Source of the DNA: Pandoraea captiosa
GTDB lineage: Bacteria; Pseudomonadota; Gammaproteobacteria; Burkholderiales; Burkholderiaceae
Direction of reading: 5' to 3'
NCBI RefSeq assembly: GCF_902459775.1
Contig: NZ_CABPSQ010000001.1
Span: forward strand, 558,001-622,000
DNA length: 64,000 nucleotides
The position numbers were made by a program, and so were the translations under genes. This document shows, piece after piece, positions 52,248 to 60,439 of the stretch; the first letter of the stretch is position 1, and each line of letters opens with the position of its first letter. The notes under the pieces were generated by a model. It made no database searches, was not told where the DNA came from, and worked only from the letters and a program-made list of their open reading frames with translations.

Positions 52248-53153
52248 TCAGCCGAGCTTGAGCTTCGGAATTTCGGCGACGAGGGCGTCGACGGCGCACC
52301 GCGTTTTCGAGGGCAGGTAAGGTGTCTTCGGCCACACCACATGAATCGGGAGCGGACGCGGGCCACACAGTTCTCGCACGGCAACCAGCTTACCGGCCGC
52401 GATGTGTCGCTCCAGCAACCAGCAAGGCAGGTAGACGAGCCCAAGACCGGCGATGCCCGCGTCGGCGATGGCCTGCACGTCGTCCAGACTCAGCTGTCGC
52501 GTGATTGGCAGTTCTCGCTCGCTGCCATCGGCGTCGAGCACCTGCCATGCGGATGCCGTACCGTTGCGTGAATACGAAATGCCCGTGTGCCCGGCGAAGT
52601 CTTCGAGAGCAACGGGCTTGCCGTACTGCGCGAGATACGATGCCGATGCGCCGATGCTCAGGTGCTGCGTGCCGAGACGTCGCGCCTCCAGCCGTGTGGT
52701 ATCGCGCAGATCGCCGATGCGCACGGCGAGATCGAAATGCTCTTCGATAAGATCGACGGCCCGGTCGGAAAACGAGATGTCGATTTGCAGCTTAGGATGC
52801 TGACGCGCGAGCGCGAATAGCACTGGCGCAACGCACTGATGGCCGAAGGCAATCGGCACGCTCACGCGTAATCTGCCACGCGGCTCGCTCAGCCCGCTCT
52901 CGACTTCCGCCGCACCGGCGTCCAGTTCAGCCAATGCCCTCACACAGCGGTCGTAATAGACGCGCCCCGCCTCGGTCAGCGTGTGACTGCGTGTCGTGCG
53001 ATGCAGCAGTCGCACACCCAGTCGCGCTTCCAGCCGTGAAATCACCTTGCCGATGGCGGAGCGCGTCAGGTGCAGGCGTTCGGCGGCAAGCGTAAAGCTT
53101 CCCGCTTCGACGACCTGCACGAAGACCGCGACGCCGTCGAGTTCGTTCGTCAT
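52248..53153 (-). CDS. LysR-family transcriptional regulator
   Basis: A 301-residue LysR regulator: MTNELDGVAVFVQVVEAGSF, helix-turn-helix TLAAERLHLTRSAIGKVISR and LEARLGVRLLHRTTRSHTLTEAG, then a periplasmic-binding-like domain. AGGA precedes the chosen ATG; a 44-codon upstream extension crosses the divergent spacer and is rejected. It is divergent from a DHA2 efflux gene, 130 bp apart, with GTCCC-N7-GGGAC (around 53189-53206) in between as a possible operator. Its 3' end abuts the SMR remnant. Confidence 0.92.
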   Translation of the reverse strand: MTNELDGVAVFVQVVEAGSFTLAAERLHLTRSAIGKVISRLEARLGVRLLHRTTRSHTLTEAGRVYYDRCVRALAELDAGAAEVESGLSEPRGRLRVSVPIAFGHQCVAPVLFALARQHPKLQIDISFSDRAVDLIEEHFDLAVRIGDLRDTTRLEARRLGTQHLSIGASASYLAQYGKPVALEDFAGHTGISYSRNGTASAWQVLDADGSERELPITRQLSLDDVQAIADAGIAGLGLVYLPCWLLERHIAAGKLVAVRELCGPRPLPIHVVWPKTPYLPSKTRCAVDALVAEIPKLKLG

Positions 53154-53283
53154 GTGGAATTCCTGTAAGACAACCGGAGAAATATTCGGTCTTATGCGTC
53201 CCTTATTGTGGGACGAAATGTCAGTAATAGGGAAAAGTATTCCCGATATATTACCTCCGACGTTATCCAATCCGGTGATTCCC

Positions 53284-54867
53284 ATGACTCACACACCCGC
53301 ATCAAGAAACGCGGTGGCGCTCGCCGCCGTGTGCCTCACGTCCCTCATGTTCGGCCTGGAGATCTCCAGCGTGCCGACGGTGCTCTCCACACTGGAGCGC
53401 GTCTTGCAGGCCGACTTCCGACAGATCCAATGGATCATGAATGCCTACACGCTGGCCTGCACGACGGTGCTGATGGCCACCGGCACGCTCGCCGACCGTT
53501 TCGGACGCCGTCGTGTGTACCTGATCAGCATCGTGGTTTTCGCGTTGACGTCGCTCGCCTGCGGGCTGGCACAAAGTGCCCCGGTGCTCATCGCGAGCCG
53601 CTTCTTGCAGGGCATGGGCGGCGGCGCCATGCTGATCTGTCAGGTCGCGGTGCTCTCGCACCAGTTTCGCGAAGGGCGCGAGCGCAGCAAGGCGTTCGGC
53701 GCGTGGGGCATCATCTTCGGCATCGGTCTGGGTTTCGGGCCCATCATCGGCGGCATGATCGTTGCCGTGGCGGACTGGCAGTGGGTTTTTCTGGTGCACG
53801 TGGTGCTCTCGCTCGTGGCGATCGCACTGGTGTTGACCGGTGTGCAGGAGTCGCGCGATCCGCATGCGCATTATCTCGACGTGCCAGGCATCGTCATGCT
53901 CTCGCTTGCCACGTTCGGCCTGGTCTACTTCATTACGCAGGGACCCGATCTCGGCATGGTCAGTGCACAGGCGATCACCATCGCTGCTGCAACGGCGGCG
54001 AGCTTCATCGCGTTTGTCTGGGTCGAGAAACGCAGTCCGCGCCCGATGTTCGATTTCGCCGTGTTTCGTATTCGACGCTTTTCCGGTGCGATGTTCGGTT
54101 CGATGGGCATGAACTTCAGCTACTGGTCGTTCATGATCTATCTGCCGATCTATTTCCAGGGGGCGCTCGGCTACACGAGCGTCAATGCCGGGCTGTCGCT
54201 GCTTGCCTACACACTGCCTACCCTCGTCGTGCCACCGCTTGCTGAACGGTTGTCGCTACGATTCGACGCCCGCCGTGTCATCCCGCTGGGCCTCTTCACC
54301 ATCGGTCTGGGTTTTCTGCTGATGAAGATCGGCTCAGGCATGGCGCACGCAAGCTGGCTCACGATGTTGCCCGGCTGTGTGCTTTGCGGCGTGGGACTGG
54401 GCCTGACGAACACGCCGGTCACGAATACCGCGACCGGGGCGGTGTCGGCGAATCGGGCTGGCATGGCGTCGGGGATCGACATGAGCGCGCGACTGATCAG
54501 CCTTGCCATCAACATCGCCGTGATGGGATTCATTCTGCTCAAGGGCGTTGGCGCGTATCTCACCCGGGCGCTGCCATCGGGATTTGACGCACCTTCACTG
54601 CGCTCCCTCGCAGAGAAGGTGGCAGCCGGCAGTCTGGAATCCGTGGCGCAAGGCAATGTGGCGCTCGCCGCGGCCGATCCGCAAGGGCAGATCGTTCACG
54701 CGGCGCTGGTGCATGGATTCGGTTGGGTGATGGTGTATGGCGTCGTGGGCGCGTGGGGGCTGGCGCTGATGAGTGGGGTCGCGTTCGGCAAGGGTGGCCG
54801 TCAGGACGACACGGCGTCGCCCGCATCCGCGCGGACCGGGCAGGCCGCGCACAGCAGGCAGATATGA
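53284..54867 (+). CDS. MFS efflux transporter, DHA2 (EmrB/QacA) family
   Basis: A 527-residue inner-membrane drug:H+ antiporter with about 14 transmembrane helices. Motifs: LEISSVPTVLSTLERVL (motif D1 region), TGTLADRFGRRRVYL (loop motif A), RFLQGMGGGAMLICQ (motif B) and GFGPIIGGMIVAVADWQWVF (motif C, efflux signature). The start MTHTPASRNA is used; the frame is open for a further 96 codons through the divergent LysR gene, not credible. No EmrA-type membrane fusion gene is adjacent. Probably controlled by the divergent LysR. Confidence 0.93.
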   Translation: MTHTPASRNAVALAAVCLTSLMFGLEISSVPTVLSTLERVLQADFRQIQWIMNAYTLACTTVLMATGTLADRFGRRRVYLISIVVFALTSLACGLAQSAPVLIASRFLQGMGGGAMLICQVAVLSHQFREGRERSKAFGAWGIIFGIGLGFGPIIGGMIVAVADWQWVFLVHVVLSLVAIALVLTGVQESRDPHAHYLDVPGIVMLSLATFGLVYFITQGPDLGMVSAQAITIAAATAASFIAFVWVEKRSPRPMFDFAVFRIRRFSGAMFGSMGMNFSYWSFMIYLPIYFQGALGYTSVNAGLSLLAYTLPTLVVPPLAERLSLRFDARRVIPLGLFTIGLGFLLMKIGSGMAHASWLTMLPGCVLCGVGLGLTNTPVTNTATGAVSANRAGMASGIDMSARLISLAINIAVMGFILLKGVGAYLTRALPSGFDAPSLRSLAEKVAAGSLESVAQGNVALAAADPQGQIVHAALVHGFGWVMVYGVVGAWGLALMSGVAFGKGGRQDDTASPASARTGQAAHSRQI

Positions 54868-54922
54868 GCGAACCGGAGCGAAGGGCAGGGAAGAACCGTC
54901 GCAGTGACGTGGGCGGTGACGG

Positions 54923-55876
54923 TTATGGCTGTGCGCGATAGGCGCGCAGCTGCGGGAACTGGTCGTCGTCCAGTTCACCGAATTCTCCGCGCTGGTACGC
55001 CGAGATGCGGTCGTTGATTTGCTCGACCGAGTTCATGACGAAGGGGCCGTGTTTGGCGATGGGTTCGTTCAGCGCAGGACCGGACAGCACGACGAAGTGC
55101 GTGTCGACCTCGGCGCTTGCGGCACGCATGACGAGCGTGACGCAAGCGTCGGTCGCGTCGTCGCGCAGACCGACCGCGACGGCATCTCCGGCCTGCAACT
55201 GGCGTTGCGATCCCGCGACGTCGACATGCAGCACGCCGGAAATGACGCACACGGTCGCGTTCCACCCGCGTGGCAGGTCATAGTCGAACGCGGCGGCGTT
55301 CGAGAGAAATCCGTCCAGCAGCGTGAAGGGTTGCGGCAACCGGGCGTTGCCGGGCGCGTGCAGTCCATGGCTTTGCCCGGAGACGACACGCACGCGCATG
55401 CCGGTACCGCGCACCTCGGGCACTTGCGCCGGCGCGACGTCGAAAGCATAAGGCGCGTCGTACTTCTGCGAGGCAGGCAGATTGACGAAGATCTGCAACG
55501 CGTGCGCATGATGCCCATCGCCTTCGGGCTGTTCCGTATGCACGGCGCCGCGTCCGGCGGCGAACCAGTGCAACGCCCCGGGGAGGATCGGGCCGTGGTT
55601 GCCGAGCGAGTCATAGTTGACGTGTGCGCCCACGGCGTCTTCGAACATGTAGGTGACTGCGGAGATGCCCGCGTGCGGGTGCGGGGCGAACGTCGGGGCT
55701 GTCATGTGAAAGTGGTCCAGCATGACGACCGGATCCATCAGCCCGCCAAAGGCCTGCTCGCTGAAGTGCTTGGCCCGGAAACCGTCGCGAATGGCCATGT
55801 CATGCCCGGTGACCACGTCGGAAATCCGCATGAAATCGTTGGCGCCGTTGTCCTTGTTCCCATTGCCCATGTTCAT
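54923..55876 (-). CDS. Pirin family protein
   Basis: A 317-residue bicupin: FGGLMDPVVMLDHFHM, PHPHAGISAVTYMFED (HxH metal ligands), GALHWFAAGRGAVHTEQPEGDG (further His and Glu ligands), then a pirin C-terminal domain with ALNEPIAKHGPFVMNSVEQINDRISAYQRGEFG. Bacterial pirins may have quercetinase activity or modulate other proteins; the function is unknown here. Two ATGs (MNMGNG) two codons apart are possible; GAGG serves the second best. The 47-codon upstream extension overlaps the ATATACG repeats and is rejected. Convergent with the DHA2 gene. Confidence 0.92.
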   Translation of the reverse strand: MNMGNGNKDNGANDFMRISDVVTGHDMAIRDGFRAKHFSEQAFGGLMDPVVMLDHFHMTAPTFAPHPHAGISAVTYMFEDAVGAHVNYDSLGNHGPILPGALHWFAAGRGAVHTEQPEGDGHHAHALQIFVNLPASQKYDAPYAFDVAPAQVPEVRGTGMRVRVVSGQSHGLHAPGNARLPQPFTLLDGFLSNAAAFDYDLPRGWNATVCVISGVLHVDVAGSQRQLQAGDAVAVGLRDDATDACVTLVMRAASAEVDTHFVVLSGPALNEPIAKHGPFVMNSVEQINDRISAYQRGEFGELDDDQFPQLRAYRAQP

Positions 55877-56035
55877 ACCTCTGCGTCTGCTCGCGACCGT
55901 TTGAATGTGCGAGACAGGATAGCCGCGGGCGCGCTTAGCGAATATACGTGGTTCAGTAACTTGAAGTTGCGCGGACGGAACAATCGGCGGGCGGATCCTG
56001 ATTTGGGGTGAAGACAATTCGAGGCAAGGCTGGTA

Positions 56036-56063
56036 ATATACGTTTCGTAGCTATTTCGTATAT
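56036..56063. promoter_or_regulatory. Palindromic operator upstream of the ParD-like gene
   Basis: ATATACG (56036-56042) and CGTATAT (56057-56063) form a perfect inverted repeat with a 14-bp spacer, ending 14 bp before the antitoxin start. A further ATATACG occurs at about 55942, near the divergent pirin start. This is the arrangement expected for autoregulation by a ribbon-helix-helix antitoxin. Confidence 0.75.
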
Positions 56064-56077
56064 ATGGAGCCTGCCCC

Positions 56078-56332
56078 ATGGGTATCGTGAAGATATCGGA
56101 GCAAATGCATGAGGCGCTGCGCAACACCAGCGGCGCGCTCAGCCGCTCGATCAATGCGCAAGCCGAACATTGGCTGCGCGTCGGCATGCTTGCCGAACTG
56201 AATCCCACGATGAGTTATGGTGAGATTTGCCGTCGGCTCATCGAATCCGAAGGCGCGCCGGTCGGTCAGACCGACGCAGTCGTTTCTCCAGCAACCGGTG
56301 CACCCGTCACCGTATTGAACAAGGTGGCCTAA
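56078..56332 (+). CDS. ParD-like antitoxin family protein
   Basis: An 84-residue protein starting MGIVKISEQMHEALRNTSGALSRSINAQAEHWLRVGMLAE in outline, which resembles the ribbon-helix-helix ParD-like group annotated as TA-system antitoxins; the strand VKISEQMHEAL would contact DNA. No ParE-type toxin follows. Instead its stop codon overlaps the start of a methionine aminopeptidase gene (TAATG), so the two are translationally coupled. Autoregulation through the ATATACG palindrome is likely. Whether it acts as an antitoxin at all is not shown by the sequence. Confidence 0.8.
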   Translation: MGIVKISEQMHEALRNTSGALSRSINAQAEHWLRVGMLAELNPTMSYGEICRRLIESEGAPVGQTDAVVSPATGAPVTVLNKVA

Positions 56333-57162
56333 TGGTGCGCGAACGCGTTGTCATCCGCTCGAACGAAGAAATTGCCCTGTCGCGCCGCGCCGGGGAACTG
56401 GCCGCACAGGTGCTGGCGATGATCGGCGAGCATGTGAAGCCCGGTGTCACGACCGACGAGCTCGACCGGCTCTGCCATGACTTCATCGTCAACGAGTTGA
56501 AGGCGATTCCGGCCAACATCGGCTATCACGGTTATCCGAAGACGGTGTGTGCTTCGGTGAATCATGTGGTCTGCCACGGTATTCCCGGGGACAAGAAGTT
56601 GCACGATGGCGACATCGTGAACATCGACGTCGCACTGATCAAGGACGGCTGGTTCGGCGACACGAGCCGCATGTATTACGCGGGCAAGCCGAGCATTCTC
56701 GCCAAGCGACTGGTCGACACGACGTACGAGGCGATGCTTGCGGGCATTCGTGCCGTGCGTCCCGGCGCGACGCTCGGCGATGTCGGCTACGCAATCCAGA
56801 CGGTCGCACACCGCGAAGGCTTCAGCATCGTGCGCGACTACTGCGGGCACGGCATCGGCACCACGTATCACGACGACCCGCAGGTGCTGCATTACGGGCG
56901 CCCCGGCACGGGACTGACGCTGCGCCCCGGCATGATCTTTACCATCGAACCGATGGTCAATGCGGGTAAGCCGGACACGAAGCAACTGGCCGACGGCTGG
57001 ACCGTTGTCACGCGCGATCGCTCGCTCTCCGCGCAATGGGAACACATGGTCGCCGTCACCGAGACGGGCTTTCAGGTGCTCACGCAATGGCCGGACGGTC
57101 TCGGCGACTATGCGCGCTATGGGGCGCTGGACGCCGGTGTCGCGGCAGCGAACGCCGCTTGA
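56332..57162 (+). CDS. map: Type I methionine aminopeptidase
   Basis: A 276-residue pita-bread metalloprotease. All metal ligands are in place: D and D in VNIDVALIKDGWFGDTSRM, H in GHGIGTTYHDDP, E in FTIEPMVNAG and E in QWEHMVAVTE; H in NHVVCHGIP is the conserved substrate-site His. It removes initiator Met in the cytoplasm. The usual type I sequence GRxFHExP reads GTTYHDDP here, so it is probably a second, diverged MAP rather than the housekeeping copy next to rpsB. Its start overlaps the ParD-like stop (TAATG), an unusual partnership. Confidence 0.93.
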   Translation: MVRERVVIRSNEEIALSRRAGELAAQVLAMIGEHVKPGVTTDELDRLCHDFIVNELKAIPANIGYHGYPKTVCASVNHVVCHGIPGDKKLHDGDIVNIDVALIKDGWFGDTSRMYYAGKPSILAKRLVDTTYEAMLAGIRAVRPGATLGDVGYAIQTVAHREGFSIVRDYCGHGIGTTYHDDPQVLHYGRPGTGLTLRPGMIFTIEPMVNAGKPDTKQLADGWTVVTRDRSLSAQWEHMVAVTETGFQVLTQWPDGLGDYARYGALDAGVAAANAA

Positions 57163-57197
57163 GGTTGGGCGCGACCGAGGAGGCGGATGAGGCGGAG

Positions 57198-57266
57198 GAG
57201 GCCAACAAGGCCAACAAGGCCAACGAGGCCAACGAGGCCAACGAGGCCAACGAGGCCAACGAGGCC
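57198..57266. repeat. 9-bp tandem repeat
   Basis: Seven to eight consecutive copies of [GA]AGGCCAAC lie 36 bp after the map stop and before its terminator. It encodes no convincing protein, although it is open in several frames (giving EAN or LAS tripeptides). Similar 9-mers occur elsewhere in the window. Confidence 0.9.
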
Positions 57267-57321
57267 ATTAATTGCTGACGATGCCGGTAGCGGCAGACGC
57301 CGATAAGGCCGAAGGCACGAC

Positions 57322-57352
57322 GGGGCGCAGGTCACATACCTGCGCCCCTTTT
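57322..57352 (+). terminator. Intrinsic terminator of the ParD-like/map operon
   Basis: GGGGCGCAGGT, loop CACAT and ACCTGCGCCCC form a perfect 11-bp stem followed by TTTT. It lies between the map repeat tract and the convergent membrane-protein gene. Confidence 0.9.
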
Positions 57353-57366
57353 GTATCGGTATCCGT

Positions 57367-58191
57367 TCAAACGTCGTCCGGCGCGCCTTCCAGATCGAGA
57401 AGGCGATTCGCATATCGGTGGTAGATCCAGCCGTTGCCCGCACAGAGGACAGCCATCCACACAACGGAGATGACGGCTTGCAGGATCAGCGCGGCGAGCA
57501 CCAGCACCGTTGTGCTACCGGTCATCCTGACCAGCAATTCGACAACGACCAGGATCACGAGCGCGCCGACGACGACAGGCACGGCGATGGCCAGACCGGT
57601 GCCGAAAATCGACCAGAAGTGACCGCGCGTGTCTTGCCACGCAGCTCGCCAGCGTTTGCTGCGCCCCGCGCCGACCTGCGCCAGAATCAGCGAGAGGCGG
57701 ATCGCGACGAATATCCCCAGGCATATCAACAGGACGAGAAGCGTCATCGCAAGGGCCGACGAGTTTCCCTCGCCGGACAAGCGCATCGTCAGCACGGCGA
57801 TCACCATGATCGCTGCCGAGACCACGCCGAAGCCAATCCCGATCTGGATCGACGTCCACACGTAACGACCGACGTCGCGATACCAGGCTGTCCCACGCGC
57901 GACCTCCGGCCCGAGAACGACGTAGCGCACGGCGTGAACGGCAAGTGTCGAGAACGCCACGACGTTCACAAAGCCGATGCCCAGCGACACAAGCGCGAGT
58001 TTCAATCGGTACGCCGCGGGCATGCCGGTTTGGGCGGCATCGGCGGCGAGTTGCTTGACCGACGTGCCAAGCGCCAGCGTCACGAGAATGACCACGGCAA
58101 TGGTGATGGTGAGCAGTGGCCGGTTGCGCAACGCGTTGAGACCGTCGATCCAGGCGCCTTTGAAACACTGTCTGAACGTGATCGGTTCCAT
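57367..58191 (-). CDS. Integral membrane protein of unknown function
   Basis: A 274-residue protein with about six transmembrane helices: RNRPLLTITIAVVILVTLALG, LALVSLGIGFVNVVAFSTLA, IGIGFGVVSAAIMVIAVLTM, LAMTLLVLLICLGIFVAIRL, LAIAVPVVVGALVILVVVELL and VLVLAALILQAVISVVWMAV. A soluble loop QVGAGRSKRWRAAWQDTRGHFWS joins helices 4 and 5. AGGGGAAA precedes the ATG; a long upstream extension of the frame is not protein-like. I do not recognise a family. It is convergent with map and stands alone. Confidence 0.75.
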   Translation of the reverse strand: MEPITFRQCFKGAWIDGLNALRNRPLLTITIAVVILVTLALGTSVKQLAADAAQTGMPAAYRLKLALVSLGIGFVNVVAFSTLAVHAVRYVVLGPEVARGTAWYRDVGRYVWTSIQIGIGFGVVSAAIMVIAVLTMRLSGEGNSSALAMTLLVLLICLGIFVAIRLSLILAQVGAGRSKRWRAAWQDTRGHFWSIFGTGLAIAVPVVVGALVILVVVELLVRMTGSTTVLVLAALILQAVISVVWMAVLCAGNGWIYHRYANRLLDLEGAPDDV

Positions 58192-58529
58192 GTTTCCCCT
58201 TGAGCGAATATCGCTTCGTCGATCGAAGCTGTGTGGTGACGGTGCGCTGGTGCGCTCAACTGCTGGTTCGGACCGCTGATTCGTTAGGCCGCAGCCATTC
58301 TTGCAGATCGCCACACAGCTGACAATCGCAGGTCTGCGAGGGAGCGGGCGTCGGATGCTGCGGTATCGCGCGCGGGCAAGTGCGGCGTGACGTGGCGCAT
58401 GAAGGCGCAGAGCGCCGAGTGAACTGACGCGGAGGTGAGGGGAAGGCGGAAGCGAAGGCGAAGGAGGCAGATCTGCGACGCCGGTTGGCATCGCAGACGT
58501 TTCGATGTTCGGACGTGCCGAAGTGCGGC
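58192..58529. other. Intergenic region upstream of the membrane-protein gene
   Basis: A 338-bp spacer between two minus-strand genes. It holds a GCTTCG-TCGAT-CGAAGC palindrome (58213-58229), which may be an operator or hairpin in the leader of the membrane-protein gene, and a purine-rich tract near 58430-58470. I see no gene or clear promoter. Confidence 0.4.
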
Positions 58530-59654
58530 TTAGGCCGTCATGACCTTGCGAAGCACTTCGGCGTGCGTGACAACGCCGACGAGCCGCGCGGCGTCGTCGA
58601 GTACGGGCAGCGTACCGTGACGTTGCGTCACGAGCAGCGGCACCAGTTCCGAGAGCGGCATGCCGGCGGTGGCCGACGGGAGATCGCCCTGCATCAGATC
58701 GCGCACGGCCGGACGCTGGCCCCGCGCGACGAGCGACATCCCAAAGCGCGGCCAGCGCTGTCGGCGGGCGCGGCGGGTGTGCAAATCATGACGCGTCACG
58801 AGACCGATGACGCGCGCGTCGCCATCGACGACCGGCAGGGCGTCCAACCCGTGGCGCTGCAACAGACGCCACGCTGCCGGGACGTCTTCATGCGCCTGCA
58901 CCTTGGCCAGCGGCGGCGCCATGACGTCGGCCGCCGTCAGTTCTCGTGCACGCCGGGCGAATGCCTCGCGTTGCGTGTCGCGCAACAGGCTGGCCAGATC
59001 GTCCGCCGAGATGTCGAGCAGTTCGCTGCGGCGGGCAAGGGCTTTTTCGGCGTCCGCTGTCGTGACCGGGATTGCCTGGGCATTGACCGGACGCACCGGT
59101 GCCTGCGCACGCATCGCGTGGGGGTAGCGGTGGCCGGTGAGCGCGTGATATCCGATGGCGGAGCTCAGAAGCAGCACCGATTGCAGCGCGATGGGTTCGA
59201 GCACAAAGCCGTAGCCGAGGGCGTGAACGGACGGGCCGCCGAGCACTGCCGTGAGCGCGACCGCGCCCGAGGGCGGATGCACGCAGCGCAGCGTGAACAT
59301 CAACGCAATCGCCACGCCCACCGCCGTAGCGGCGGCGACGACGGGCGACGGGATGAACATGGCACAAGTCACACCGACGACGGCCGCGACGAGATTGCCG
59401 CCGAGAATCGACCAGGGTTGTGCGAGCGGACTGGCAGGCACGCCGAACAGCAAAACGGCAGAGGCGCCCATCGGTGCGACCAGCCACGGAATGTAGCTGG
59501 TCGGGCCGAGCAGCCATAGCATCAGCGCACCGGTGATCCCAATGCCGCACAGGGCACCCAGACCGGCGCGAAGCCGCTCGCGCCAGTGGACCGCTGCCAC
59601 GGCGGGCAGAAAACCCGCCATCCAGTCCCTCACATCACGTCGTGTCGTTGCCAT
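58530..59654 (-). CDS. HPP family membrane protein with C-terminal CBS domains
   Basis: A 374-residue fusion. The N-terminal HPP domain has about four transmembrane helices and the signature CVHPPSGAVALTAVLGG; it is linked to nitrite transport in other organisms. The C-terminal half holds two CBS repeats (ADVMAPPLAKVQAHEDVPAAW, ALPVVDGDARVIGLVTRHDL; VRDLMQGDLPSATAGMPLSEL, TLPVLDDAARLVGVVTHAEVL), likely adenine-nucleotide-binding regulators. The start MATTRRDVRDW is preferred; ATGs 5 and 22 codons earlier are open. A GATATATCGTATATC palindrome lies about 65 bp upstream. Confidence 0.88.
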   Translation of the reverse strand: MATTRRDVRDWMAGFLPAVAAVHWRERLRAGLGALCGIGITGALMLWLLGPTSYIPWLVAPMGASAVLLFGVPASPLAQPWSILGGNLVAAVVGVTCAMFIPSPVVAAATAVGVAIALMFTLRCVHPPSGAVALTAVLGGPSVHALGYGFVLEPIALQSVLLLSSAIGYHALTGHRYPHAMRAQAPVRPVNAQAIPVTTADAEKALARRSELLDISADDLASLLRDTQREAFARRARELTAADVMAPPLAKVQAHEDVPAAWRLLQRHGLDALPVVDGDARVIGLVTRHDLHTRRARRQRWPRFGMSLVARGQRPAVRDLMQGDLPSATAGMPLSELVPLLVTQRHGTLPVLDDAARLVGVVTHAEVLRKVMTA

Positions 59655-60022
59655 CTCATCCCGCTCCATCCGCCGCACCCGCCGTACCCGATTGGGTCGG
59701 TTCTTTGGTATTTTGTGCATGATATATCGTATATCGATGGATTGGGGCAGAGTAAGCGCGTGATTTTAATGCTGCAACGCAGCGAAATCAGCGTCCAACG
59801 GCGACTGATATCGAGGCGATGCACCAAATCGAGGAAAACGGGACGGATAGAGCGGGAACGTTGCTACGCCGGGAAGCTGAGGGTCGTCTAGCCGGGACGA
59901 CGGAGGCGAAGTGCGACCGGCGTTGGCTGTCGATGAGGCGCGGCAGGGTGGAGTACCCTGCCGCATGGCTGGCAAATCAGCGGAACGTCGCGACGTCAAA
60001 TGTCATGGACGCCGGACGCTGA
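59655..60022. other. Intergenic region with palindrome and hairpin
   Basis: This 368-bp gap between two minus-strand genes contains GATATA-TCG-TATATC (59721-59735), a perfect palindrome suited to be an operator of the HPP-CBS gene, and GCGGCAGGGT-GGAGT-ACCCTGCCGC (59940-59964), a perfect 10-bp hairpin 59 bp after the RcnB-like stop that probably ends that transcript, although no T-run follows. No gene is seen. Confidence 0.6.
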
Positions 60023-60439
60023 TCAGTGTCCGCCCACGATCTGGACGATGACGCCCGAACTATTGACTAGCAGGAAGTCGGCGCCGACGCCAACCCAGTG
60101 GTGACCCCGCTTGGGCGGGTCGAGATGGTACTGGCGGTAATCGTCGACCCGGTACTGGGCGTCGCGATACTGCTGCGGTACGCGATCGCCCTTGCGCCAG
60201 TCGGGGTGCTGCCAGGACGAATCGTCGCCGGGACCGCCCTGAGCGCGCGGCGGCGGGCCGCCATGCTTGTTTTTCTGAGGGCCATGGCCCGGAGGCCCGC
60301 CATGCGGCCCGCCCGGTTGGTGTCCCGGTGGACCGCCCGGCCCCCCTTGCGGCGGTGGGCCGCCCTGAGCCAGCGCGAGGGATGAGGAAACCGCCAGACC
60401 GGCGGCGAGGCAAAGCGACAGTGTCTTGCGCATCTTCAT
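60023..60439 (-). CDS. RcnB-like periplasmic protein
   Basis: A 138-residue exported protein. Residues 1-24 are a signal peptide (MKMRKTLSLCLAAGLAVSSSLALA) with AGGAG 8 nt upstream of the ATG. A long Gly/Pro/His-rich segment follows (repeats such as GGPPGH), which may bind metal ions, and then the RcnB domain YRVDDYRQYHLDPPKRGHHW and VGVGADFLLVNSSGVIVQIV. RcnB in E. coli affects nickel/cobalt homeostasis from the periplasm; the role here is inferred only from the domain. Confidence 0.85.
   Translation of the reverse strand: MKMRKTLSLCLAAGLAVSSSLALAQGGPPPQGGPGGPPGHQPGGPHGGPPGHGPQKNKHGGPPPRAQGGPGDDSSWQHPDWRKGDRVPQQYRDAQYRVDDYRQYHLDPPKRGHHWVGVGADFLLVNSSGVIVQIVGGH

Noticed and set aside
57198-57266. 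Repeat array that might be a CRISPR
   Set aside because: Units are 9 bp with no spacers, so it is a simple tandem repeat. The same applies to 37105-37149 and 20618-20689.
57036-57278. Small protein ending in EAN repeats after map
   Set aside because: It overlaps map in another frame, and the repeat part is a by-product of the 9-bp array.
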